A DNA stretch of 64,000 bases from Acidobacteriota bacterium. Its GTDB lineage: Bacteria > Acidobacteriota > Terriglobia > Acidiferrales > UBA7541. Positions 27,105-35,480 of the stretch are shown in pieces (position 1 is the first letter of the stretch; each line of letters starts with the position of its first letter). The position numbers and the translations under genes are program-made. The stretch covers positions 118,471-182,470 of the forward strand of contig JABCYZ010000008.1 of the NCBI GenBank assembly GCA_013289955.1. Reading direction: 5' to 3'. The notes below the pieces were generated by a model, which saw nothing but the letters and a program-made list of their open reading frames with translations, ran no database searches and had not been told where the DNA came from.

Positions 27105-30008
27105 CTAGAACGTGAAGCGCAAGCCGAAACGCGTAACGAACGGGTTAATGGCCAAGGATGGCTTCAGATAGGTACCGCCGTTAGGAGGCGTGAACTGCGT
27201 TACCTCCGAAATGATGGTTTGCGAGTTCGTCAGATTAAAGAAATCGACGGTGGGCATCAGGTGCCAGTGATCGTTGATGATGAATTCGCGCGAGAGGCGC
27301 AGGTTGAGCTGATTGACGCTAGGGAGACGCTGGATCCCGGCCGGTTGCAAGATGATGGTTTCGGTGCCTTGCGTCAGGCCTTCATTCAGACCTCCGTTTG
27401 TGGTTCCGCCAAACGTCTCGGTCGGCTGGATCGGGAAGCCCGTGTAGTGCTGGAAGTTGACGCTGGTGCCAAACTTCCAGGGCAGTTCGTAGGTGCTGTC
27501 AATTTTGAAGACATACGTGGAGTCGAGGTTCAGGTAGTTGTTTCTCCGGTTGATGTCATCATTGGGGTCGGTGAAATTATCGCTGGTGGCTTCATCCGAG
27601 AAACCGCGGCCGAATGTCCCCTTCTGGCGCTGGATGGTGAAGCCGGAGAGGACCTGCCACTTGTTGGACAAGCGCTTGACCGCGGTGAATTCCACGGCGT
27701 TGTAGGCATTGTCGTTGAGCTCGGGGATGTTGGTGACCTGAAAGTTAAACAAATTCGCGTCCGCTGGATTGAGATTGAACAGCGTGAGCGGCTGTCCCGT
27801 AAGTCCGTTGGCAATCGGAGTCGGCACGCCTTGGGCGTTCAGCAGCGTGGTAATGGGCGTGTAATCTGACGGGGACAACGCCCCGTTCTGGATGCCGAAG
27901 AGATTCTTCTTGGTGCGGTAGTAATAGGTGGCGGCGACCCGCAGGTCGCGCCAGAGCTGCTTTTCGTAGCCCGCGCTGACTTCTTCTGAATAGGGGCGGC
28001 TCATGTTCGGGTTAATGTGGGTGCTGGACCCGCCCGATTCGGAAATCGGCACGGTGTTGGCGCCATCCGGCAACCATTGGCTGAGCAGAGGAGTTGTAGT
28101 GCCGGCCGGCGCGTTCCACAAATAGGTTTTGCTGGCGAGGCCCACGGGGTTCGAGGTTTCGGCAAGGCCGGTACCTTGCATGATGTAGTAGATGCCGTAG
28201 CCGAAGCGGATCACGGAGTTCCCGTTGCCAGTGGGATCCCAGGCCACGCCGATGCGTGGGGAAACGTTGTTCCAATTAACCAGGTTCCCGGAGGCCGGGA
28301 AGGTCTGCACCGGAAACAGATCTGGGAACGTCTCGTTGGCGGAACTTGTCTGGGTCGGGTAAAAGGTGATGAAGCGGTCGTAGCGCAGGCCGAGGTTCAG
28401 GGTCAGGTGATGCTTGAGTGTCCAGGTGTCCTGGAGATAGAGACTCTGGTCGTGGAAATAGTTCTTTTGCGTTGTGGGCGTATTATAGGCAACCACTTCG
28501 AAAGGCTGGGTGAAGGATTGCGGACCGGGGCTGTTGAAGACGGCGTTGATCCCCCCGCTGACGTTATAGATGTAGGAGTTGTAGTTGTCTCCCCACTCAA
28601 AACCGAACTGGAAATTGTGCGAGCCGCCCCACTTGGCTTTGTAGTAGGAGCCGCTGGCGGACCATTTGAGGACCCAAGCGGGGTTTTGAAACTGATAAGG
28701 CGCGGCACCGGACTCGGTAGAGGTGCCGATATCCTGCATGTTCAAGCCGGTGGAATTGGCCTGATAGCTTAGCGGGAAAATGATCTTGTTCCAGCCGATG
28801 CGGAAGTCGAACAAGAGATTATTGGTGATCTGGCTGGTCCAGAGTCCTTCGAGGATGTAGGCCGGCTCGATCTGCTTCCAGCTGGCGTTCTCTGTAACGA
28901 ATTGGTAGGACGTATCGCGGCGGAAGAAGCGGTTCTGTTCGTTGTAGAGCCAGATGAAGCTGAACTTGTTCTTGGAGTTCACCTGGAAGTCGCTCCGCAG
29001 ATCGGTGTTCGTCTGATGGTTGACGTCCACAACGGGAACACCGGCTTCGTTGGTTACGGCAAGAATTTCCTGGCGTAGGTCGTACCGGCGATAGGAGCCG
29101 AAGAGCCACCACTTATCCTTGATGATGGCGCCGCCGAGACTGGCTGACGTATCCATGGTCATGTCGAAAGGCGATCCGGTCGGGACGAGCGAGCCCTGAA
29201 ACTCAGGCTGCTTTACGCCGGCCTGCGTGGCAGCGGTCAGATAGTACACAGCAGCCTGGCCGTGCAATTCGTTCGAGCCGGACTTTGTGACCATGTTCAT
29301 GTAAATGCCGCCGATCGGGACCGAAGCCGGAGCGTTGTCGGCGACCACTTGAAATTCGTCAAAGGAGTCATGGTTCGTATAGAACTGCGTGTAGCCGCCG
29401 CTCGAGCCGGGCCAATTCAAGTCCAGACCGTTGTAGCTGTAGACCTGCTCGGCTTGCGTGCTGCCGTGCACCTGCATGGCGGACTGCTGGTAGCTGTTGT
29501 CGCCAGCTACGTCGAAGGTGCTCGAGGTGACTCCGGGCATCTGCGCAACGGTGGACCAAGGGTCGCGGCCGCTCGGAATGTCTTGGAGCAGCGTTTGATC
29601 GAAGGTCGTCGAGGTCTGCACGTTTTGCAGGTCGACCACCGGTTCGCCTTCCACTTTAACCGTCTGGCTTACTTCACCTATCTGTAGTTTGGAGTTGACG
29701 GTGGCGGTAAAGCCGGCAGTAAGGACGATGCCGCTTTCGTTGACGGTTCGGAAGCCTGTCGCCGTGATGGTGACTTCGTAGCTACCAGGAGACAGCAAGT
29801 CAAACAGATAGCTTCCGTCTGCTCCGGTATTGACGGAGCGCGGACTCATAAGCGCCGTGCTCTTCACGGTTACGGTTGCATTTGGCACTGCCGAGCCGGA
29901 CGAGTCCGTTACAACCCCTGTGATTTTTCCGGTGACAGCGACTTGTGCGGAAAGTAGTGCGGGCAAAATACTGACTAAAAGAAGTATAAATAAAATGCGA
30001 TTTCTCAT
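27105..30008 (-). CDS. Oar-like TonB-dependent receptor with N-terminal carboxypeptidase-regulatory domain
   Basis: A 967-residue outer-membrane protein. After a signal peptide there is a Cna-B-like/CarboxypepD_reg domain (residues about 25-110; GKITGVVTDSSGSAVPNATV), then a plug domain (about 120-250, with DIPSGRDPWSTVAQMPGV) and a long beta-barrel rich in aromatic and Asn residues, ending LRFTF with the C-terminal Phe expected of barrels. Acidobacteriota encode many such receptors, thought to import oligosaccharides or peptides. None of the neighbours is an obvious partner, although the surrounding secreted peptidases suggest peptide uptake. Start ATG 30008 follows GGGAGG. Confidence 0.9.
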   Translation of the reverse strand: MRNRILFILLLVSILPALLSAQVAVTGKITGVVTDSSGSAVPNATVTVKSTALMSPRSVNTGADGSYLFDLLSPGSYEVTITATGFRTVNESGIVLTAGFTATVNSKLQIGEVSQTVKVEGEPVVDLQNVQTSTTFDQTLLQDIPSGRDPWSTVAQMPGVTSSTFDVAGDNSYQQSAMQVHGSTQAEQVYSYNGLDLNWPGSSGGYTQFYTNHDSFDEFQVVADNAPASVPIGGIYMNMVTKSGSNELHGQAAVYYLTAATQAGVKQPEFQGSLVPTGSPFDMTMDTSASLGGAIIKDKWWLFGSYRRYDLRQEILAVTNEAGVPVVDVNHQTNTDLRSDFQVNSKNKFSFIWLYNEQNRFFRRDTSYQFVTENASWKQIEPAYILEGLWTSQITNNLLFDFRIGWNKIIFPLSYQANSTGLNMQDIGTSTESGAAPYQFQNPAWVLKWSASGSYYKAKWGGSHNFQFGFEWGDNYNSYIYNVSGGINAVFNSPGPQSFTQPFEVVAYNTPTTQKNYFHDQSLYLQDTWTLKHHLTLNLGLRYDRFITFYPTQTSSANETFPDLFPVQTFPASGNLVNWNNVSPRIGVAWDPTGNGNSVIRFGYGIYYIMQGTGLAETSNPVGLASKTYLWNAPAGTTTPLLSQWLPDGANTVPISESGGSSTHINPNMSRPYSEEVSAGYEKQLWRDLRVAATYYYRTKKNLFGIQNGALSPSDYTPITTLLNAQGVPTPIANGLTGQPLTLFNLNPADANLFNFQVTNIPELNDNAYNAVEFTAVKRLSNKWQVLSGFTIQRQKGTFGRGFSDEATSDNFTDPNDDINRRNNYLNLDSTYVFKIDSTYELPWKFGTSVNFQHYTGFPIQPTETFGGTTNGGLNEGLTQGTETIILQPAGIQRLPSVNQLNLRLSREFIINDHWHLMPTVDFFNLTNSQTIISEVTQFTPPNGGTYLKPSLAINPFVTRFGLRFTF

Positions 30009-30363
30009 TGCGCCTCCCAGAATTCATAGATCGAGCAGAACGGGCCTGGATACACAAATCGGGAATCCGTCGGCGTTTCTCCAAGTTCGCACCCGCGTCT
30101 GACCACGAGACGCTACCTGTATGTATGGGGATGGATTCTGTACCGAATCCAGGTCGAGTCAAATGAAGAATTCAGATCTCCCCCATCGAAAGGACGCGTC
30201 CCGGTTATTAGTAGTAGACGGATTTGGGGACGATTTGTTCTGTCCCCCGAGAAAAAAACATCCTTGGGCCGGAGAAGGATGCGAAGCGGTGAAACCAGTG
30301 CATTTTGGCTGGTTGAGCTGCGTTCGGAGCGGCGGGGTCGACTGTGAGCCGAGAGATACGGCG
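30009..30363. other. Gene-free stretch between the TonB receptor and serine hydrolase genes
   Basis: The stretch holds the receptor's ribosome binding site and presumably its promoter, plus the serine hydrolase terminator at 30252-30281. No convincing coding frame or further repeat was seen. Confidence 0.5.
30252..30281 (-). terminator. Rho-independent terminator after the serine hydrolase gene
   Basis: On the minus strand CATCCTT and AAGGATG form a perfect 7-base stem around a 9-base loop and are followed by seven Ts (complement of 30252-30258). It lies 83 bases beyond the stop at 30364. Confidence 0.8.
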
Positions 30364-31830
30364 TTAGCTTGCGGGCAGGCGGTTCACGATGAAGTCCGAG
30401 ATGCGAGTGGCCGCGGGCGGATCGAGATTCGAAAGCACCACGATGACGTAGCCAGCTTGCGGAAAGATTTGCAGATCACCGTTCATCCCGGGCGCGCCGC
30501 CGCCGTGGCCGAAGTGGCGCATCGCCGTCCCGGCGTCGCTATCCATGAAGCCGAAGGCGTACTTCGCGCCGCGCGTTGTATCGACTTTTCCGCTGCTAAG
30601 TAGGTCGGTATTTTGTGCGTTCAGCAGCTGGTGACCGGTGAGGGCATTCGCGAAACGCAGAAAGTCCTCGACGGTGCAATAGCCGCCGCCGGCGGAGGTC
30701 CCGCGATAAGGGAGCGTGTCGGTGTTGGGTCGAAGGCTGTCACCGCCGAATTGCGTGTAGCCAACGGAACGATTCGGAACGTCTTGGTCTTCCGGCAGAG
30801 AGCCTGTGGAAGTCATGCCTGCGGGTTTATAAATGTTTTCGCTCACATAATCGTAATAACTCTTCCCGCTGACGCGCTCGACGACCACGCCGAGCATCAA
30901 GAATCCATAATTGCTGTATTCCCAGCGGCTGCCCGGTTCAAACTCTGGAGCGCGCTCACCGTAGAGTTTTATGTAGTCCCCTAGCGTCTTTAGTTCGAGG
31001 CGATGGGCGTCAAACTGAGGGCCGAAAAAGTCTCCGGTGCCGCCGGTGTGCGTGAGGAGCTGGTAGATGGTTACCTTGGTGGCGATATCCTTGTTCGGAT
31101 AGTCGGCCAGGTATTTGCCCACCGGATCGCCGAGAGAAATCTTGCCGGCCTCTACGAGCTGGAGAATCGAGACGGCCGTGAACATCTTGTTCATCGAGCC
31201 GATGCGAAATTTCGTGGTCTGCGTGTTGGGAATTTTCTTTTCCCGGTCGGCCATGCCGTAGGCGCCGGTGAAAATCGGTTTGCCGTCCTTCGCGAGCAGG
31301 ACGGCGCCGGCAAATTTGTCGGCGGCTGCGTCCTTCTCGAGTCTTAGGCGAAGCGCGGCGACGAGGTCTGGCTGGCTAAGGCGGGGAAGGGCGAATTCCG
31401 CTGGACGATCAATGGCTCGGAGGTCGATGCGCGTAACTTTGTGAGGATCTGCGGGCTCCACTTCGATCGTGATCCGGGCAAATTGATCGGAGTTCCGCTC
31501 TTCGACCAGGACGGACAGCTTCGTGAGGCCCGATTCTTCGATTTTCTTGAGGTCAAATCCTCCCACTTGTTGCCGGAAGGCGAAAGCGCCATCGACCTTA
31601 TGCTCCTCGGGCTTCAGGAAGTGGCTGCGGAAACTTTCAAGCTGGGCCCGCTCGCCGCTGTTAAAGGCGGCAAACCATGCGGAGAATTGCTCGCCAGCAG
31701 GCGTCTTGGGAACGTCGATTGTGGCGGATTGCGCTTCGGCCGTTCTCGCGTGGCCGAGCGTGCAGCCTACGATAGCCAGTGCGAGAGCAACTCCCGTGGA
31801 TCTCTTGAATGTCTGCCAGCGGTTTGCCAT
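30364..31830 (-). CDS. Exported serine hydrolase of the class C beta-lactamase/DD-peptidase family
   Basis: A 488-residue protein. After a signal peptide, residues about 45-140 form an accessory alpha+beta domain (EQFSAWFAAFNSGERAQL), often found N-terminal to such hydrolases. The catalytic domain shows S212-x-x-K215 (RIGSMNKMFT), Y305-S-N (WEYSNYGF) and, near the end, FGHGGGAPG in place of the KTG triad. These fit penicillin-binding-protein-like esterases and peptidases rather than a resistance enzyme. Likely acts in the periplasm on peptides or esters. Confidence 0.85.
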   Translation of the reverse strand: MANRWQTFKRSTGVALALAIVGCTLGHARTAEAQSATIDVPKTPAGEQFSAWFAAFNSGERAQLESFRSHFLKPEEHKVDGAFAFRQQVGGFDLKKIEESGLTKLSVLVEERNSDQFARITIEVEPADPHKVTRIDLRAIDRPAEFALPRLSQPDLVAALRLRLEKDAAADKFAGAVLLAKDGKPIFTGAYGMADREKKIPNTQTTKFRIGSMNKMFTAVSILQLVEAGKISLGDPVGKYLADYPNKDIATKVTIYQLLTHTGGTGDFFGPQFDAHRLELKTLGDYIKLYGERAPEFEPGSRWEYSNYGFLMLGVVVERVSGKSYYDYVSENIYKPAGMTSTGSLPEDQDVPNRSVGYTQFGGDSLRPNTDTLPYRGTSAGGGYCTVEDFLRFANALTGHQLLNAQNTDLLSSGKVDTTRGAKYAFGFMDSDAGTAMRHFGHGGGAPGMNGDLQIFPQAGYVIVVLSNLDPPAATRISDFIVNRLPAS

Positions 31831-31950
31831 GATTTCCCGTGCCTCCGGAAAGGGCGTTCGTTTTCGAGATTCTATAACTATAGACGCCCACAGTGCTCGA
31901 GGGTTTAGGGAGAAGCACGCGGTATCTTGGAGGGATCAATCCGCCATCTT

Positions 31951-32271
31951 CTTCATGCCCTACCCGTCCTTTGGATCTCGAATGAGCTTGCACCCTTACT
32001 TCCGAGGTCAACAGAGAATTCGCCAGCCCGGAAAATACGTTGTGGCTGTCGCGAGTAGGTACCTGGGAAGGAGTCGACCAAAGCCTTCTGGCTGCAGGAG
32101 GCTGCTCTGATCTGGGAAGTCGCGCACGAGCTGCGCTTCACTCACCTAGGGATTCGCGATCCAGTGGACCGGCTCTTGGGCGCTACGACGAGGGCCTACA
32201 ACCTGACACTTCTGACAGCCGACGAGCGGCTGCTGAGTGTGTCCGGGCTAAGCCTTTTGGCGAATCACTAG
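31951..32271 (+). pseudogene. Frameshifted PIN-domain (VapC-like) toxin remnant
   Basis: Three consecutive pieces read like one PIN domain but in different frames. The first is LPVLWISNELAP (from 31960). The second, shifted, is LTSEVNREFASPENTLWLS plus RVGTWE (from 31995), matching the conserved S-x-x-x-WE region. The third, back in the first frame, is ALIWEVAHELRFTHLGIRD, then PVDRLLGATTRAYNLTLLTA and DERLL, ending at TAG 32269-32271. The conserved RDP-x-DRLL and LLTADERL segments are diagnostic of the PIN C-terminal half. Two compensating indels and a stop at 32056 in the main frame make it non-functional. No antitoxin gene was seen upstream. Confidence 0.65.
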
Positions 32272-32369
32272 ACTGCCGAGAGGACCGGCAAGACTCCTGG
32301 TGTTCCATGCCAAATACATCCGCCAAAGCTCACGCCTTCGGCGAACCATCCGCAGAGGAAACTTCCAGC

Positions 32370-32930
32370 CTACCTGGACCCGCTGCCCTGCAACTCCGTG
32401 AGCGCCGCAAGTACTTCCTCACTGTGCTGCGGAGGCTTCACCTCGAGAAAGACCTTGCGCACAACACCATTCGGATCGATCAGGAAGGTGTGGCGCGCAG
32501 AAAACTTGGCATCGCCGTAGGTCATCACCGAGTCATAGAGTGCGGAAACTTCCTGCTTGGTGTCGGCGAGCAATTTGAAGTTCAGCCCTTCCTTGGTGCA
32601 GAACTTCTGGTGAGAATCCTCATCCTGTACGCTCACGCCAACAATAACGGCATGCTTTTGCTCGTATTGAGCCAGGTCGCGCTGGAAGTTGTGGGCTTCC
32701 AGTGTGCAACCGCTCGTAAAATCCTTCGGGTAAAAATAGAGCACCACCCATTTGCCTTTGAAATCATGCAGGCTAACCGGCTTGGCTTCCTGCGAATTCA
32801 AAGTGAAGTCTGGTGCAGGACTTCCAACCGCAGGCGCCTTGCCATCCGCGCGGACGGCTCGGATCCCCAAACCCAATCCGGCCAAAAACAGGACTGCAAC
32901 CGCAATCTTCATCGCTTTTTTTATGTTCAT
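32370..32930 (-). CDS. Exported BCP/PrxQ-type peroxiredoxin lacking the usual resolving Cys
   Basis: A 186-residue AhpC/TSA-family thioredoxin fold. The N-terminus KKAMKIAVAVLFLAGLGLG is a signal peptide or membrane anchor, so the enzyme is extracytoplasmic. The active-site region YFYPKDFTSGCTLEAHNF has the peroxidatic Cys in the GCT motif, but the resolving Cys found five residues later in many BCP proteins is His here, so it would act as a 1-Cys enzyme or use the later Cys in HQKFCTKEG. It probably reduces peroxides in the periplasm with an unidentified thiol donor. Confidence 0.85.
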   Translation of the reverse strand: MNIKKAMKIAVAVLFLAGLGLGIRAVRADGKAPAVGSPAPDFTLNSQEAKPVSLHDFKGKWVVLYFYPKDFTSGCTLEAHNFQRDLAQYEQKHAVIVGVSVQDEDSHQKFCTKEGLNFKLLADTKQEVSALYDSVMTYGDAKFSARHTFLIDPNGVVRKVFLEVKPPQHSEEVLAALTELQGSGSR

Positions 32931-33057
32931 GGTTTACCCCCTCAACGTATACCAGCTTTAGTTCGGATTTATTCCCGTAAGGACCTTAACTGCCTGCGAG
33001 CTCGCAAGCTCCGCCGGGCTGGACGGCCTACATCATACCGCTCCAGGAGAGCACGTG

Positions 33058-33654
33058 CTAGTTCGGCTGGGTGAATCGACCAAATCCCAGGCGCAACTGC
33101 AGCGTGTTTATTCCTGGATTCAGATTGGCGAGAGAGGCGTTTGAAATGTGCATGAACCGGAGCTCCGCGCTCAAGTTGTATTTGTTTCGCAAAAAGTGCA
33201 AACCCAGCGCGCCGCTCGATGTGAAATTGACACGCGAAGTTCCTGGTGGCACGTAGTCATTCGTGAATAGTGTGCCGCCACCGAGCTCGAAATAGGGAAC
33301 GACTTTGCGGGGCTTCGTAAAATTCCATTTCAGCGCGAAGGGGTTCAGCCCGAAGCCGTAGGCGGTGTCGAACTTCTGAACCACGACGAAGACCGGCACC
33401 ACGTCCACCGCGTATTCGAATTGCCCCTTCAGAAAGCCCGGACCGTGCGGCGCAGTCAAAATCCAGCCGTAGCGCAACCCCACGTTCCAGACTCCGCTGT
33501 CCGCTGTACTTCCATTCAGTCCGTGGCCGCCACCAGTCCATATTTGCAGATCGTGCCCGCCATCCTCCGGCCCGGCCTGAGCCTTCGCGGCCGGAGCGCA
33601 GAGAAATGCCACAAACAACCAGCTTCTGAACAGCAGCCTCACCGGTCGTGTCAC
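33058..33654 (-). CDS. PagL-like acyloxyacyl hydrolase family outer-membrane protein
   Basis: A 198-residue beta-barrel protein with a signal peptide. The start is a GTG at 33654, eight bases after GGAGGGAG; a longer frame begins at 33705 but lacks this site. The C-terminal segment FMHISNASLANLNPGINTLQ carries the His-x-Ser-Asn signature of lipid A 3-O-deacylases. In that family a Glu 14 residues after the His completes the catalytic triad; here that position is Asn. It is either a diverged enzyme using another acid or an inactive relative. The protein ends in a hydrophobic strand, though the last residues (TQPN) are not the usual Phe. Confidence 0.75.
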   Translation of the reverse strand: MTRPVRLLFRSWLFVAFLCAPAAKAQAGPEDGGHDLQIWTGGGHGLNGSTADSGVWNVGLRYGWILTAPHGPGFLKGQFEYAVDVVPVFVVVQKFDTAYGFGLNPFALKWNFTKPRKVVPYFELGGGTLFTNDYVPPGTSRVNFTSSGALGLHFLRNKYNLSAELRFMHISNASLANLNPGINTLQLRLGFGRFTQPN

Positions 33655-33748
33655 CGAAAGGTCTCCCTCCGGTCTTGGATTCGCTTGCCCAAGATTCGGG
33701 TGCACGGAAGATACAGAAAAACAGCCACAAACGCGACTGTCTTTTGCA

Positions 33749-34015
33749 TTATTTCAAATAAGTCCGCACGATTTGAATGACGTCGTCGGCAGCCTCTTCC
33801 GAGGATTTTGAATTGCGCGGCATGTGGTTTCGGATGTGGTCTTCCATCAACTCGCCCATGAGGCCGTTGATCGCGCCGCGGGCGGCCGCCAGTCGCTGCA
33901 GCGCTTCCGCGCAAGGTTCGTCTTCATTAAGGGCGCGAAGAACGCTTTCAAGCTGGCCGATGACTTTCTTGGTGCGCGTGACGAGGTCGAGCTTTTCGCG
34001 AGAAGTGTGTGACAT
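33749..34015 (-). CDS. CsoR/RcnR-family metal-responsive repressor
   Basis: An 88-residue all-helical DUF156 protein. The metal ligands are visible as H3, C35, H60 and H64, the same set used by RcnR (Ni/Co sensing), rather than the Cys-His-Cys set of copper CsoR. Basic residues in RTKKVIGQL lie on the DNA-binding face. The operator at 34025-34041 lies 9 bases upstream of the start, suggesting autoregulation, and the divergent RND efflux pair at 34344-38611 is the likely second target. On ligands I would predict a nickel, cobalt or zinc response; formaldehyde sensing (FrmR branch) is the alternative. Confidence 0.88.
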   Translation of the reverse strand: MSHTSREKLDLVTRTKKVIGQLESVLRALNEDEPCAEALQRLAAARGAINGLMGELMEDHIRNHMPRNSKSSEEAADDVIQIVRTYLK

Positions 34016-34343
34016 TTTGCTTGTATACCCTAGTGGGGTATGGTATCAAGGTCCGGGACGTTGCCGCAATGGCCCCCTGCACAGTAGTGCATGGCCTGGT
34101 GCGATTTCAATGCTTACGTGTCCCTCGCGGCGTTCATCGTATTGTAATAGAACGCCTTTTACCCTCCCAGGAGCACATATCAGCGCATCCGCTGCAAAAT
34201 GCGAACAGTGAGACGAACATGTTTCGAAATTCCACCGTCGTATCCGCGACCATGAGCCTCCAGTTTCCCGGGAGCTCTTTTCAGCGAGTCTGCTCGGGGC
34301 TGCATCCGGCTGCGCACCTTGGGGAAGAGCCTGAGGTTGTCCG
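34016..34343. other. Intergenic region between the metal sensor and the RND operon
   Basis: Holds the operator at 34025-34041 and presumably divergent promoters. A short plus-strand frame (34009-34347) crosses it but has no family features, and I do not consider it a gene. Nothing else was seen. Confidence 0.5.
34025..34041. promoter_or_regulatory. CsoR/RcnR-type operator
   Basis: ATACCC-TAGTG-GGGTAT is a perfect 6+6 inverted repeat with a G/C tract flanked by A/T, the usual design of CsoR/RcnR-family sites. It lies between the divergent sensor and efflux genes. Confidence 0.75.
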
Positions 34344-35480
34344 ATGAAATCCGGTCGCCTTCTAATATTCGGTCTCTGCTTGATGCCGGGTCTCCTGGCC
34401 GCCGGCTGCCGAGACACAGAAAATGATAAAAATGCAGGAGCGCCGCCCCCGCTGAAGGTTGAACAGGCCAGCGACCCGGATGTTTTTCAAGTCGATCATC
34501 CCGATCAATTTCCGTTAGTGACGGCGGTGGAACATTTTGCCGCGTCGCAATTGAAAACTACCGGTACGGTCACTCCTGACATTTCGAGAAATGTTCCGGT
34601 TATCTCCGTAGCCGCTGGTCGCGTCGTGGAAATTGCCGCTCGTTTGGGAGACACCGTAAAGAAGGGCCAGTTGCTGCTGCGCGTCCAGAGCGCCGACGTT
34701 GCAGCCGCTTTCTCCGATTATCAAAAGGCAGTCGCCGACGAACAACTCACACGCACCCAACTGGAGCGAGCGCAACTCCTCTACGATAAGGGGGCATTCT
34801 CGTTAAATGATTTACAGGTTGCCCAGGACACCGACGCCAAGGCGAAAGTGGACGTGAAGACCGCCGCTGAGAAACTTCGGGTGCTGGGGAACACCAACCT
34901 CGATCAACCCACCGGCATTGTCGAGATTCGCGCGCCTGTCTCGGGCGTAATAACCGACCAACAAGTCACCAACGCGTCAGGCGTCGCGGGCCTGGGTTCG
35001 CCCAATCCGTTCACGATCTCCGATCTGACCTATGTCTGGATTCTCTGTGACGTCTACGAGAATGATCTATCCAACGTCCAACTCGGGCAAAACGTCGACA
35101 TCAGCCTGAACGCCTATCCCGACAAAAACTTCGCAGGAGTGATCAGCAACGTCGGCCTCATCCTCGATCCAAATATCCGCTCGGCGAAAGTCCGCATTGA
35201 AGTCCGCAATCCGGGCTTGATGCGCCCCGGCATGTTCGTGACCGCTACGTTCCATGGCCAAAAGAAAGAGAAGCGCGCGTCGGTTCCGGCGGACGCCATC
35301 TTGCACCTGCACGACCGCGATTGGGTCTATGTCCCCACAAAAGACAAGAAGTTTCGGCGTGTAGAAGTCCGCGCCGGCGAAATGCTTCCCGCCAAGATGC
35401 AGGAAGTCGTGGCTGGACTTGTTCCGGGGGATCAGGTCGTCGCCAATGCGCTGGAATTCCAAAACACGGTGGAGCAGTAA
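34344..35480 (+). CDS. RND efflux periplasmic adaptor (CusB/CzcB-like lipoprotein)
   Basis: A 378-residue membrane-fusion protein. The N-terminus ends in a lipobox (LLAAGC), so it is a lipoprotein. A barrel-sandwich/lipoyl half-motif (AAGRVVEIAARLGDTVKKGQ) is followed by a helical hairpin (about 125-180), the second lipoyl half (IRAPVSGVITDQQV) and a beta-barrel domain (VWILCDVYENDLSNVQLG). It links the inner-membrane pump to an outer-membrane channel. Its stop and the next start overlap (TAATG), so it is coupled to the pump gene. No Met- or His-rich metal-binding N-terminal domain is present. Confidence 0.88.
   Translation: MKSGRLLIFGLCLMPGLLAAGCRDTENDKNAGAPPPLKVEQASDPDVFQVDHPDQFPLVTAVEHFAASQLKTTGTVTPDISRNVPVISVAAGRVVEIAARLGDTVKKGQLLLRVQSADVAAAFSDYQKAVADEQLTRTQLERAQLLYDKGAFSLNDLQVAQDTDAKAKVDVKTAAEKLRVLGNTNLDQPTGIVEIRAPVSGVITDQQVTNASGVAGLGSPNPFTISDLTYVWILCDVYENDLSNVQLGQNVDISLNAYPDKNFAGVISNVGLILDPNIRSAKVRIEVRNPGLMRPGMFVTATFHGQKKEKRASVPADAILHLHDRDWVYVPTKDKKFRRVEVRAGEMLPAKMQEVVAGLVPGDQVVANALEFQNTVEQ

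Noticed and set aside
32040..33074. 344-residue plus-strand frame over the peroxiredoxin gene
   Set aside because: The peroxiredoxin on the other strand has the family fold and active site; only the first 20 residues of the plus frame are meaningful, as part of the PIN relic.
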